A model generated the notes under the pieces. The model did not search any database, was not told where the DNA came from, and saw only the letters and a list, made by a program, of their open reading frames with translations. Source: Pseudomonadota bacterium (GTDB taxonomy: Bacteria; Myxococcota_A; Polyangia; Polyangiales; Polyangiaceae). Taken from it: a stretch of 60,061 nucleotides of DNA. Location: contig JAEWRL010000128.1 of the NCBI GenBank assembly GCA_023398955.1, positions 1 to 60,061 on the forward strand, given 5' to 3'. Below, piece after piece: positions 7,427 through 15,010 of this stretch. Numbering within the stretch: position 1 is the stretch's first letter; the number at the start of each line of letters is the position of its first letter. Both the position numbers and the translations under genes were made by a program.

Positions 7427-8564
7427 TCACGGCCGTTGGCGCCGGCTCCTCGGGCTATGGGGTCTCACCCTCCTGGCGCACGGCTGCAATGACGATCCGG
7501 TGGTGCTCGATGGAGAGACGCATTTCTTGAGCGTCTGCGATCCCTCCGTCGACAGCTGCGGCGCTGGCCTGGCCTGTCTGTGCGGAGTGTGCTCGCTGCC
7601 CTGCGCGGAGAGCACCGATTGTCAGGCACTGGACTCCCGCGCGGAGTGCACCGCCGTCGTCGATCGGCCCGAAGGTGCCGAGTGCACCCTCGCCGCCGCC
7701 ACTGCCTTCTGCGACATTCCCTGTGAAACGAGGGCAGACTGTGGTGTTGTCTCTGCTTCGACCGTTTGCTCGAGCGGGTTCTGTCGCGCGGGGTTCGAGA
7801 TGGGAGCTGGCGGGACCGGGGGTAACTCGGGCGGCGGCGCTGCGGGGGCTTCGAACGGGGGCGCCGCGGGGGAGGCAGGCGCATCGGGCAGTGCTGGCGG
7901 TGGGGCGGCAGGCGCTGGTGGCGCAGCTGGCGCAGAGACTTGCTCGAACGGGGAGGTCCCGGGAAACGAGGTCGTGGTGCTCGGTGATGCCTTCATCGCC
8001 CAAACCCACGAGATAACGGCCTTCTTGGAGGTGCGGGCGCGTGAAGCCGGGGCCATCGCCGCTGGTGAACGCTACCGGGACTACTCGTCCGTCGTCGCCA
8101 ACTCCCTGGCCCTGAACGGGCGCATGATCGCCGAGCAGTACACCACCGGCCAAGGCGAAGGGGCGGTCCGAGTCGTCATCATGGCTGCTGGTGGCGCCGA
8201 TCTGCTCCTCGGGACGTGCGACGGGCCTCTGGACGCGGCTTGCCCCATCATCGCTGACGCGGTGGTGGCTGCGGACGAGCTATTGGTCCAAATGGCGCAA
8301 GACGGCGTCGAGGACGTCGTCTGGTTCTACTATCCCGATCCGAGCGCGCCCGACCTCCGCGCCAAGGTGGACGTCCTCCGCCCCCTGCTCCAGGACGTCT
8401 GTGAGACGAGCGCGGCGTCCTGCCACTGGGTGGACCTTCGCGCGACCTTTGCCGGTCGCGAGAGCGAGTACCTGCTCACGGACACCCTGCCGACGGCTGC
8501 GGGTGCCGAAGCCGCTGCAACGGCGATCTGGTCGATGATGGCGCTCCAGTGCATCGCTCAGTGA
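7386..8564 (+). CDS. Cys-rich lipoprotein with a degenerate SGNH-hydrolase-like domain
   Basis: 392 aa; overlaps the preceding gene by 41 bp (14 bp if the ATG at 7413 is used). The lipoprotein signal ends in LLAHGC. Residues about 48-140 contain many Cys in small paired motifs (for example CGAGLACLCGVC). A Gly/Ala/Ser spacer runs to about 190, followed by an SGNH-like domain: block I reads VVLGDAF (GDSL/GDSF expected), block III reads GGADLLLG (GxND expected) and block V reads TDTLPTAAG (DxxHPT expected). Thus Ser is Ala202, Asn is Ala271 and His is Leu368. Some of these changes may be family-wide. It is probably a non-catalytic binding protein, or an enzyme using other residues. Confidence 0.65.
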   Translation: MKQTKRTKAMIAASHGRWRRLLGLWGLTLLAHGCNDDPVVLDGETHFLSVCDPSVDSCGAGLACLCGVCSLPCAESTDCQALDSRAECTAVVDRPEGAECTLAAATAFCDIPCETRADCGVVSASTVCSSGFCRAGFEMGAGGTGGNSGGGAAGASNGGAAGEAGASGSAGGGAAGAGGAAGAETCSNGEVPGNEVVVLGDAFIAQTHEITAFLEVRAREAGAIAAGERYRDYSSVVANSLALNGRMIAEQYTTGQGEGAVRVVIMAAGGADLLLGTCDGPLDAACPIIADAVVAADELLVQMAQDGVEDVVWFYYPDPSAPDLRAKVDVLRPLLQDVCETSAASCHWVDLRATFAGRESEYLLTDTLPTAAGAEAAATAIWSMMALQCIAQ

Positions 8565-8608
8565 CGACCCCGTGCTGAGTCGGTACATCCAGCCGCCACG
8601 GAGCAGGG

Positions 8609-8624
8609 GGGACGAAACTGTCCC
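8609..8624. terminator. Possible hairpin terminator after the SGNH-like gene
   Basis: GGGAC-gaaact-GTCCC, followed by TTG, lies 45 bp after the stop codon at 8564 and 39 bp before the next gene. The stem is short and has no full T-tract. Confidence 0.35.
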
Positions 8625-8662
8625 TTGTAGGTAGGAAATGTCGTCGCTTATCGTCCTCGGGT

Positions 8663-10030
8663 ATGAGGAACGGTACTCAGCACTGCGCGCTCATCGTCGC
8701 CTGTTTCGCCCTTGCCTGCTCGGATGACGGCGGCTCGGCCGATCCCTCGGGGGCAGGTGGCTCCGCGTTGAATACGGGGGGGACCGTCGAGACGGGCTCG
8801 GGTGGGAACAGCCTGGGTGGCAATTACGACGCAGCGGGGGGCCAGCCAGGAACTGGCGGTCAGTCGGCGCTGGGAGGGCAACCCGGAAGCGGCGGCACCC
8901 CAACAACGGGCGGCTCCTCCGCGATGGGCGGCGCTCCCTCGCTCGGCGGGGCTCCGGGGTTGGGTGGCAGCTCGCCGTCGGGCGGGGCGCCCTCCTTGGG
9001 CGGCGCACCCGGAACGGGTGGCGTTTCGACTGGGGGCGGGCAGGGCGAGACCGGCGGCACGTCGGGGAGCAGCGGCGGTGGCGAGAGTACCGGTGGCGCC
9101 GCGGGCGCTGCGGGAGGCACCCAGAGCAGCGGCGGGTCCACGAGTACGGGCGGCGTGGACAACCTTGGCGGCGCGGCAGGCGATGACGGGCCCGGTGGCG
9201 CTGCGGGCGCCGGCACCGGGGGCCAGACAGTCAGTTGTCCGTCGACAGTCCTGTCACCCGGTGACACGAATGAGACCGTGATGGTGGGCTCGCAGAGCCG
9301 CAGCTATGTGCTCCACGTGCCCGCGGCCTATGATGGCAGCTCAGCCGTGCCACTCGTCGTGGATTTCCATCCGCTCGGCGGCTCGGGTCCCTCGGAGCGG
9401 TCGAGCTCCCCGTACCCTGCGCAGACGGACCCGGAAGGCGTCATCATGGCCTTCCCCTCCGGACAGTCGGGGCCCATGGGTGGCGCTTGGAACGTCGGAC
9501 CTTGTTGCGTTGCGAACGTCGACGACGTGGCCTTTGCTAGGGCTCTCGTCGAGCAGGTTCAAGGGAAGGCCTGCATCGATCCCAAGCGCATCTATGCCGT
9601 CGGCTTCTCGATGGGCGGAGGGATGTCCCACTATCTCGCTTGTCATGCAGCGGACGTGTTCGCGGCGGTGGCCCCCGCCGCCTTCGACCTTCTCGAGGAA
9701 AACGTGGGGAGCTGCGCGCCATCGCGACCCATCACTGTGGTCTCCTTCCGAGGTACCTCGGATCCCGTCGTCTCTTACGCTGGTGGGTACTCCGACGTCG
9801 TGTCGGGGATGCCCATTACCTTCCTTGGGGCTCCGGGGACCTTCGAGGCGTGGGCGGGCATCAACGAGTGCACCGGCTCGCCCTCTGCCGAGGATGCTCA
9901 GGGCTGCTCCACCTACTCGAACTGTCAGGACGGGGTACAAGTGACGCTGTGCACCAAGCAGGGCGGCGGTCATGAAGCAGGGAATGCCAGCGTCGGTTGG
10001 CCCATCCTGAAGCAGTACACCATGCCGTAG
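8663..10030 (+). CDS. Lipoprotein CE1/LpqC-type esterase (feruloyl esterase or PHB-depolymerase-like)
   Basis: 455 aa. The lipoprotein signal ends in CFALAC. Residues about 28-190 are a very long Gly/Ser/Thr-rich spacer built of GGxPxxGG-like units. The catalytic domain (about 190-455) is an alpha/beta hydrolase: PLVVDFHPLGGSG supplies the oxyanion region, YAVGFSMGGGMS the nucleophile elbow (G-x-S-x-G), TSDPVVSYAGG the likely Asp and GGGHEAGN the likely His. This arrangement is seen in LpqC-like esterases that release ferulate or acetyl groups from hemicellulose, or attack polyesters. Given the many glycan hydrolases nearby, a hemicellulose esterase is the better guess. Cys pairs (CC, then CxxYSNC) probably form disulfides. 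Confidence 0.85.
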   Translation: MRNGTQHCALIVACFALACSDDGGSADPSGAGGSALNTGGTVETGSGGNSLGGNYDAAGGQPGTGGQSALGGQPGSGGTPTTGGSSAMGGAPSLGGAPGLGGSSPSGGAPSLGGAPGTGGVSTGGGQGETGGTSGSSGGGESTGGAAGAAGGTQSSGGSTSTGGVDNLGGAAGDDGPGGAAGAGTGGQTVSCPSTVLSPGDTNETVMVGSQSRSYVLHVPAAYDGSSAVPLVVDFHPLGGSGPSERSSSPYPAQTDPEGVIMAFPSGQSGPMGGAWNVGPCCVANVDDVAFARALVEQVQGKACIDPKRIYAVGFSMGGGMSHYLACHAADVFAAVAPAAFDLLEENVGSCAPSRPITVVSFRGTSDPVVSYAGGYSDVVSGMPITFLGAPGTFEAWAGINECTGSPSAEDAQGCSTYSNCQDGVQVTLCTKQGGGHEAGNASVGWPILKQYTMP

Positions 10031-10036
10031 CACTCG

Positions 10037-10657
10037 TCATTTCGTGGCTTCCTTTGCCGCGGGCTGCGGCGAGCCCGAGCCGTCAGCGGGAAGCTTCGCC
10101 GCGGCGTCTTCGTTCGGCGTAGGCGCCAGGCGATGGCGCGCGTCGCTCGCGAGCAATCTCAACCCGCGGGCTATCGGCGCGCCCTCGCGGGGCGGGCGGG
10201 AGTCCTTCGAGCTAGGAGAGAGGAGCGCTTTGCGGGCCGCGGCGGCTGCCTCACTCTCACCCTCGGGTGAATCGGGCGCCAGCGGCTCGTCTGGTAGATA
10301 AGTGTCAGCGATGACGAGCTCCGTGCTCGACTCGTCCTTGACGAAGGTACCTTCCGCGAGAGCTGCAGTGGCCCGCTCCACGGTCCCGGGCACCGGCTTC
10401 GACCGCCCGCGACCTGCAGCGATGCTCGCCGGTGGAGCCGGCTCGCGGTAGGTTTCCCGTGCTCTCGCCGTCTGGGGCGAAGCCTTCGCTGTCGGGGCAC
10501 TGCCGTCTGTGCGCGGCGTAGGATGCTGATCGGGAGTCAGCCGTTCCACCAGCCAGACCATCAGCAGCGCCTGCGCGCCCGCGATGCAACAGCCCGCCGC
10601 TGCGTAGCGCCACAGGGACGACCGCGGGGACCGCTTGGGCATAGGATGCTGGGACAT
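10037..10657 (-). CDS. Single-pass membrane protein of unknown function
   Basis: 206 aa. A short basic N-terminus precedes one membrane segment (about residues 17-38, AAGCCIAGAQALLMVWLV). The rest is Pro/Ala/Ser-rich and probably disordered, with an acidic patch near the middle (PDEPLAPDSPEGESE). No known domain. It lies 12 bp after the next small envelope gene and behind the protease, so the three could be one transcription unit. It ends 6 bp from the convergent esterase stop. Confidence 0.55.
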   Translation of the reverse strand: MSQHPMPKRSPRSSLWRYAAAGCCIAGAQALLMVWLVERLTPDQHPTPRTDGSAPTAKASPQTARARETYREPAPPASIAAGRGRSKPVPGTVERATAALAEGTFVKDESSTELVIADTYLPDEPLAPDSPEGESEAAAAARKALLSPSSKDSRPPREGAPIARGLRLLASDARHRLAPTPNEDAAAKLPADGSGSPQPAAKEATK

Positions 10658-10669
10658 CGGTCTGGCCTT

Positions 10670-11143
10670 TCAAGGGACGGGTGCGCCCTCCCGGGATTGC
10701 TTCGCGCCTCCCTCGAGGCAGGCGACTTGCGGGGGAGAGCTCTTCAGCAGGTCACAGCGCGCGTCCACACCGCAGTCGATCTCGCAAGCGCGCTGGGAGG
10801 TGACGCATACGGGTTCGGCGCAGCGGGTCAAGCGGAAGCACTCGGTGCCGACAGGGCACGGCCCGGATGAGCACGACACGATCCCGCTGCAGGCCGAGGT
10901 TGCGGTGGCGAGGCTTGCGGGAGCCTCGTCGGAGCGACGGGTGCCAGGAGAGCCCTGCGGGCCCGGGGACACGGTGGCTCGAGGCGCCGAGGTCGCTGCC
11001 TGCGACGTCGAGCTCGGCGACGAACGGCTGCTGCAGGCGAGGAAGCCCAGAGCCGCCGCGAGGATGCCCGCCCAGACAGCGATGCCGAGTGCGGCGCCTG
11101 GGGCGCAGGTCGAGCCATTCTGAGAAAGCCAGTAGTCGTTCAT
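10670..11143 (-). CDS. Small Cys-rich membrane-anchored or lipoprotein, unknown
   Basis: 157 aa from ATG 11143; the open frame continues upstream to 11215 but the hydrophobic segment then sits too far inside. An N-terminal hydrophobic stretch (AALGIAVWAGILAAALGFLAC) ends in a Cys suitable as a lipobox. A Ser/Thr/Ala/Pro linker follows, then a C-terminal domain with about ten Cys in small motifs (CSGIVSCSSGPCPVGTEC and similar), likely disulfide-bonded outside the cytoplasm. Function unknown. It lies 91 bp downstream of the protease on the same strand. Confidence 0.55.
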   Translation of the reverse strand: MNDYWLSQNGSTCAPGAALGIAVWAGILAAALGFLACSSRSSPSSTSQAATSAPRATVSPGPQGSPGTRRSDEAPASLATATSACSGIVSCSSGPCPVGTECFRLTRCAEPVCVTSQRACEIDCGVDARCDLLKSSPPQVACLEGGAKQSREGAPVP

Positions 11144-11234
11144 GGTAGCGAGGATTCTAGCGCTCGCGGCCGGTGCTAGGAGCATCGAGATCGAACACCC
11201 CCAGCACCTGGCCACTCGGTACGGCTAAATGGCC

Positions 11235-13502
11235 TTACTGTTCGCGGTACGCTACCGTCCCGCTGCAGCTGCTCGAGCCGAAGCAGCCGCTCCGGATCTC
11301 GTAGGAGCCTTCACGGCCGGCGGGAACCGTGAACAGAACGTTCGACAGGGCGCCGCCGCAGGCGTCGTCGTTCGCTGCGGCCTGCATCGAATCGGGCCCG
11401 AACAGACGCAAGTAGGTGTCGCCGCTGCCAGAGGCTCCTGGTACGCCGCAGGTTCCAAGGTTGATCACCTGGCCCGCCTTGAGGAACAGAGCCTCGTTCA
11501 CAGTATTCTGGTTGGCGCTAGCAGTGTCCGTCGCGCTGTAGGCGTAGGCGCCGCTGCCGCTGCCCTTGCGCACGATGGAGTAGACGACCGTGCCCGTGCA
11601 GCTGCCGGCCGAGTAGCACCCGGAGCGTAGCTCGTGCGTACCCGCTGTCGTGGCAACGTAGGTGAACTGGGATCCCGAACCGCCGCAGGAATCGTCGTTG
11701 TACGCCACCTGTGTGGCGCCGGAGAACAAGCGCAGGTACGTGTCGCCGGTGAAGGCGGCTCCAGGGAGTCCGCAGGTGCCGACGGTGATTGTGTCGCCGA
11801 CTCCGAGCTGTATCGACCTGTTCGCAGTGTTCTGTTGCGCGAAGCTTGTGTTCGTTGCCGAGTACTCGAACGATGCACCGGGTACAATCGTGTACGCGAC
11901 CGTTCCCGAGCAGGAGTGGGAGCCGAAGCACCCCGCGCGGAGCTCGAGAGCCGCGGTGGCGGTAGCCGTGTAGCTGATCCTGGAGCCGACTCCGCCACAG
12001 TCGTCATCGCTCAACGCGACCAGGGTCCCACCCGAGAAGAGGCGCAGGAACGTATCTCCGGAGAAGGCGGCGTGCTCGACGCCGCAGGTCCCTGCGACGA
12101 GGGTGTCGCCCTGATGCACCGTCACGGTGGTCACGTTGCGCGTGTTCTGTTCCGCACTGTTGGTGTTCGTCGCATCGAAGGTGAACTTGCCGCCCCCGGA
12201 ACCATTCAAGGTGTAGGAGAGCGTGCCCGAGCAGCTGCCAGAGGAGTAGCAACCAGCCCGCACCTCGTACAAGGCACCGGTCAGTGCTGGGGCAGTGAAG
12301 GTCGTGTGGGAGAGCGCTCCGCAGGTGCCGCCAGCGTCGTCGGTGGCAGAGACCTGCACTCCCCATGGCGTCAAGACGCGCAGGTAGGTGTCCCCCGTGC
12401 CTGCGCTGCCAGGGACCGCGCAGGTGCCGTAGTCGAGGGTTTGCCCTGGCTCCACGAAGACGAAATGGTTGTAGGTGTTCTGCTGAGCGCTATTCGTGTT
12501 ACTCGCACTGAACGTGAAGTCCTTGCGAGGGTTGCAGAGCCGGTGTCCTGGCTCGGCGGCACAGAGGCCAGCTATGGCCCGGTGGACGTACGTGATGTCT
12601 TCGCCGCGGCAGCCTTCCTCCGTGCACACCTTGACGATGTTGCAGGTGCCGTTCGCGACGTAGTCGACTTCGCCCCGCACGAGGATGCCGGAGAGCTGGT
12701 AGGAGTCGTTCTCATAGACGCCCGAGCCGGAGTTTCCTCCGAAGGTGTCCGTGTTCGCGACGAAGTAGTCGAGGGTTCCCGCGCGTGCATCGCGCACGGC
12801 GCCGCCGGAGTCGATCTTGTGGGGGATCCCCGACGGTGAGCCGATCACCGAGATGCGTTGGCCCGCGTCGAGGGCGCTGGCTTGGCTCCGTACTGGCGCA
12901 GGCGTAAAGCGTGGCGTCGCCGCGCGGTCGAGGCGCACGACTGCATAGTCCACCGTGCTCGTGTACTCTCGGGCGACGATGCTCTGGCACTGGAAGACGT
13001 CCGCGCTAGTGATGGTGTGCAGGTCGCCGTTGGCGTCGCGCCGGTAGTTGAAGACGAACCGATTGCTCGCGCAGCTAGACGTGTCGATGCAGTGGCCAGC
13101 CGTCAGCACAAGATCGTCGGCGATGAGCGTTCCCGAGCAGTTACCGGCCGTGGGATCGCTCCGGAAGCGCTCGCTGGTGCACAGGCTCCTGCGATCCCCA
13201 AGGTTCTGCACGGGGAACGTGATGTCGTTCGGATCGGACTCGTCGATGTTTCCCGTCAGCACGAGGGTTACCGTGGCTGCCTCCGCCAACCTGCGCAGGG
13301 ACGCGTCCGAATGCTGCGGTACGTCCTGGCGATTGTCGGTGCCATAGACGACTCGTTGCTCCACCTGCGCGACCTCGTCCGTGCTGAGCTCCGCCGTGTC
13401 CGTTCCACATGCGGAGGCCAGCAGCAACGAGCCGGCTCCGATCCAACGAACGACGCAATACATCGTCTCGGTGACGCACCTGGGATGAATCAACCTCTGC
13501 AT
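11235..13502 (-). CDS. Secreted trypsin-like serine protease with four C-terminal Cys-containing beta repeats
   Basis: 755 aa. ATG 13502 is preceded by AGGAGG at 6 nt. The signal region ends in SLLLASACG, which can serve as a lipobox. The chymotrypsin-fold domain shows VLTAGHC (His), VDYAVVRLD (Asp) and GGNSGSGV (Ser), so the triad looks intact. Four repeats of about 100 residues follow (from about 335 to the end), each starting like FSASNTNSAQQNT and containing GTCGVPG, GDTYLRLFSG, DDxCGG, a GC in RSGC and SCSGTVxY. These resemble PPC-type beta-sandwich modules, which in secreted proteases act as substrate or surface binding appendages and are often removed on maturation. Four conserved Cys per repeat suggest disulfides. 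A predatory or nutritional protease is likely. Confidence 0.85.
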   Translation of the reverse strand: MQRLIHPRCVTETMYCVVRWIGAGSLLLASACGTDTAELSTDEVAQVEQRVVYGTDNRQDVPQHSDASLRRLAEAATVTLVLTGNIDESDPNDITFPVQNLGDRRSLCTSERFRSDPTAGNCSGTLIADDLVLTAGHCIDTSSCASNRFVFNYRRDANGDLHTITSADVFQCQSIVAREYTSTVDYAVVRLDRAATPRFTPAPVRSQASALDAGQRISVIGSPSGIPHKIDSGGAVRDARAGTLDYFVANTDTFGGNSGSGVYENDSYQLSGILVRGEVDYVANGTCNIVKVCTEEGCRGEDITYVHRAIAGLCAAEPGHRLCNPRKDFTFSASNTNSAQQNTYNHFVFVEPGQTLDYGTCAVPGSAGTGDTYLRVLTPWGVQVSATDDAGGTCGALSHTTFTAPALTGALYEVRAGCYSSGSCSGTLSYTLNGSGGGKFTFDATNTNSAEQNTRNVTTVTVHQGDTLVAGTCGVEHAAFSGDTFLRLFSGGTLVALSDDDCGGVGSRISYTATATAALELRAGCFGSHSCSGTVAYTIVPGASFEYSATNTSFAQQNTANRSIQLGVGDTITVGTCGLPGAAFTGDTYLRLFSGATQVAYNDDSCGGSGSQFTYVATTAGTHELRSGCYSAGSCTGTVVYSIVRKGSGSGAYAYSATDTASANQNTVNEALFLKAGQVINLGTCGVPGASGSGDTYLRLFGPDSMQAAANDDACGGALSNVLFTVPAGREGSYEIRSGCFGSSSCSGTVAYREQ

Positions 13503-13508
13503 AGAGTG

Positions 13509-13514
13509 CCTCCT
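13509..13514 (-). promoter_or_regulatory. Strong ribosome binding site for the protease gene
   Basis: AGGAGG on the minus strand, 6 nt before ATG 13502. It decides this start against the upstream ATG at 13547. Confidence 0.75.
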
Positions 13515-13630
13515 GGTTTGGATGCAAGCGGGCACGCTGCGCGCCATTCGCGCGCGAGCGACTACCCAACCTGCCGCCGCAGAGTGCTGTCGGCTCCCGA
13601 TCTCGTCAACGGGGCTCCTCCCGTTGGACC

Positions 13631-13649
13631 CGTCAGATGAGCGTCAGAT
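13631..13649. promoter_or_regulatory. Direct repeat CGTCAGAT x2, 11-bp period, candidate operator
   Basis: CGTCAGAT occurs at 13631-13638 and 13642-13649, one helical turn apart, in the region between the divergent protease and AraC-type regulator genes. AraC-family proteins typically bind two direct half-sites on one DNA face. That this is the site of the neighbouring regulator is inference. Confidence 0.3.
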
Positions 13650-13896
13650 CGACAGACGAGGCGTCGGTTCGATCATGCGGCGTCACCGAGGAGTCCCGGT
13701 GCCCGCTCCGGATGCGTGGCGCCGCGGCTGAATGGGGCTATAGGTGCTGGCCAGACGTGGATTCCGCGAAGCAACATCGGACCATCCGGCCCGTTGCCGG
13801 CCTGGCGGCGTGGGTGCCGCGCAGGGCCATGATCGTAAGTGCGTGTGAATCGCTGCCCGCCGCGCCGCGATGGAGTAATTCCAGCCCGCCCCACCC

Positions 13897-14841
13897 ATGG
13901 CGCTCCGTCGAGTAGACTGGCCGCTTCTCGTCGGAGACGACCTGCCGGCCCCCCGGGTGTCCCGCGCGAGCGGCGCGGGAGGTGTAGTCTCGGTGCTCGC
14001 GATGGCAGAGGAGCTCGCGACCTACCCCGATCCCGACACTGTGTGCCGCCGGGCTGTCGAGCTCGCGCGGGATCGCATTGGTCTGGAGCGCACCGCCATC
14101 TTCATCGAGGACGACTCCATGATGCGCGGCACATGGGGCACCGGCGCGCGCGGCGAGACGACCGACGAGCACGATCTCGCATTTCCATTGGGCGCCTACG
14201 AGCTCCAGGCACACGAGCTGGCAGAGGGGGGGGCGGAGCGCTGGCTCCTGCTCGAGGATGCTCCCCAGATTGCTCACGTGGCGCAAGAGACGGTCGTCCT
14301 CGGCTACGGGTGGCTCGCTCTGACGCCCGTTCGCGCCGCGGGCCAGCGCATCGGGATCATGTTCAGCGACGGCGCCCTGTCGCGTGCACCGTTCTCGGCG
14401 TCTCAACACGTCCGTCTGGCAGTCCTCTGCTCGCTCTTGGGCGGGATCCTCGAGACCCACCGGTCGTCGTCTGGCCACGCAGCAATCCCAGTGCGTCTCG
14501 GTGGTCCCGTGCACGCAACGGTACGCAGGGCCCTGACAGCCCTCGACGCCGATCTGACCCAGACGACAGAGCAGCTCGCGCGGGTCGTCGGCACGAGCCC
14601 AGGGCAGCTGGGCCGTCTCTTTCGCCAGGACATGGGTGAGTCGCTGGTCACGTACCGGAACCGACGACGCATCGAGCGATTCTTCACCCTGACCGACGGG
14701 AGCTCGGAGAACCTCCTGCGGGCGGCGCTGGCCGCTGGATTCGGGAGCTACGCCCAATTCCATCGCGTGTTCCGGGCATTCGTCGGAGCGACGCCCAGCG
14801 AGTACCTGACCGGCAAGAATTCCGAATCTCAGAAGAAATGA
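13897..14841 (+). CDS. GAF-domain AraC-family transcriptional regulator
   Basis: 314 aa. Residues about 30-190 look like a GAF sensor (CRRAVELARDRIGLERTAIF at the start, then GWLALTPVRAAGQRIGIM). The C-terminal ~100 residues are an AraC-type double HTH: TTEQLARVVGTSPGQLGRLF is the first, and RAALAAGFGSYAQFHRVFRA the second with the usual A-GF-x-x-x-x-x-F-x-R-x-F-x pattern, ending TPSEYL. The first 20 residues are less certain. The gene is divergent from the protease and immediately upstream of the GH5/CotH genes; either set could be its target. A weak GAGGC/GCCTC hairpin at 14855-14872 follows the stop. Confidence 0.85.
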   Translation: MALRRVDWPLLVGDDLPAPRVSRASGAGGVVSVLAMAEELATYPDPDTVCRRAVELARDRIGLERTAIFIEDDSMMRGTWGTGARGETTDEHDLAFPLGAYELQAHELAEGGAERWLLLEDAPQIAHVAQETVVLGYGWLALTPVRAAGQRIGIMFSDGALSRAPFSASQHVRLAVLCSLLGGILETHRSSSGHAAIPVRLGGPVHATVRRALTALDADLTQTTEQLARVVGTSPGQLGRLFRQDMGESLVTYRNRRRIERFFTLTDGSSENLLRAALAAGFGSYAQFHRVFRAFVGATPSEYLTGKNSESQKK

Positions 14842-15010
14842 GATGCCCTTGTGAGAGGCGGGCTAAAGCCTCCGGTAGTAGCGCCGAAGACTCGTTGTCA
14901 GCCCGTCGAGCGCGGCGGCCACGATTACGTGAACGGACGCCTGCGACCCTTCTGTGGCAGGTAGTCTCCCCATCTGTCCAGCAGTGGGCAGCCACACAAG
15001 AGAGCTTGAC

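Larger units (their letters stand above)
13503..13896. other. Divergent promoter region between protease and AraC-type regulator
   Basis: No gene is supported. It holds the protease ribosome site and a pair of 8-bp direct repeats (separate entries), and must contain the promoters of both divergent genes. Confidence 0.45.

Noticed and set aside
8880..9230. Regular GGC-rich repetition that might suggest a tandem repeat array or CRISPR-like element
   Set aside because: It is the coding sequence of the Gly/Ser spacer of the esterase; units are irregular and there are no spacers.
11634..12839. 401-codon plus-strand open frame inside the protease gene
   Set aside because: Antisense to repeat-coding sequence of a clear protease; regular repetition comes from the repeats on the other strand.
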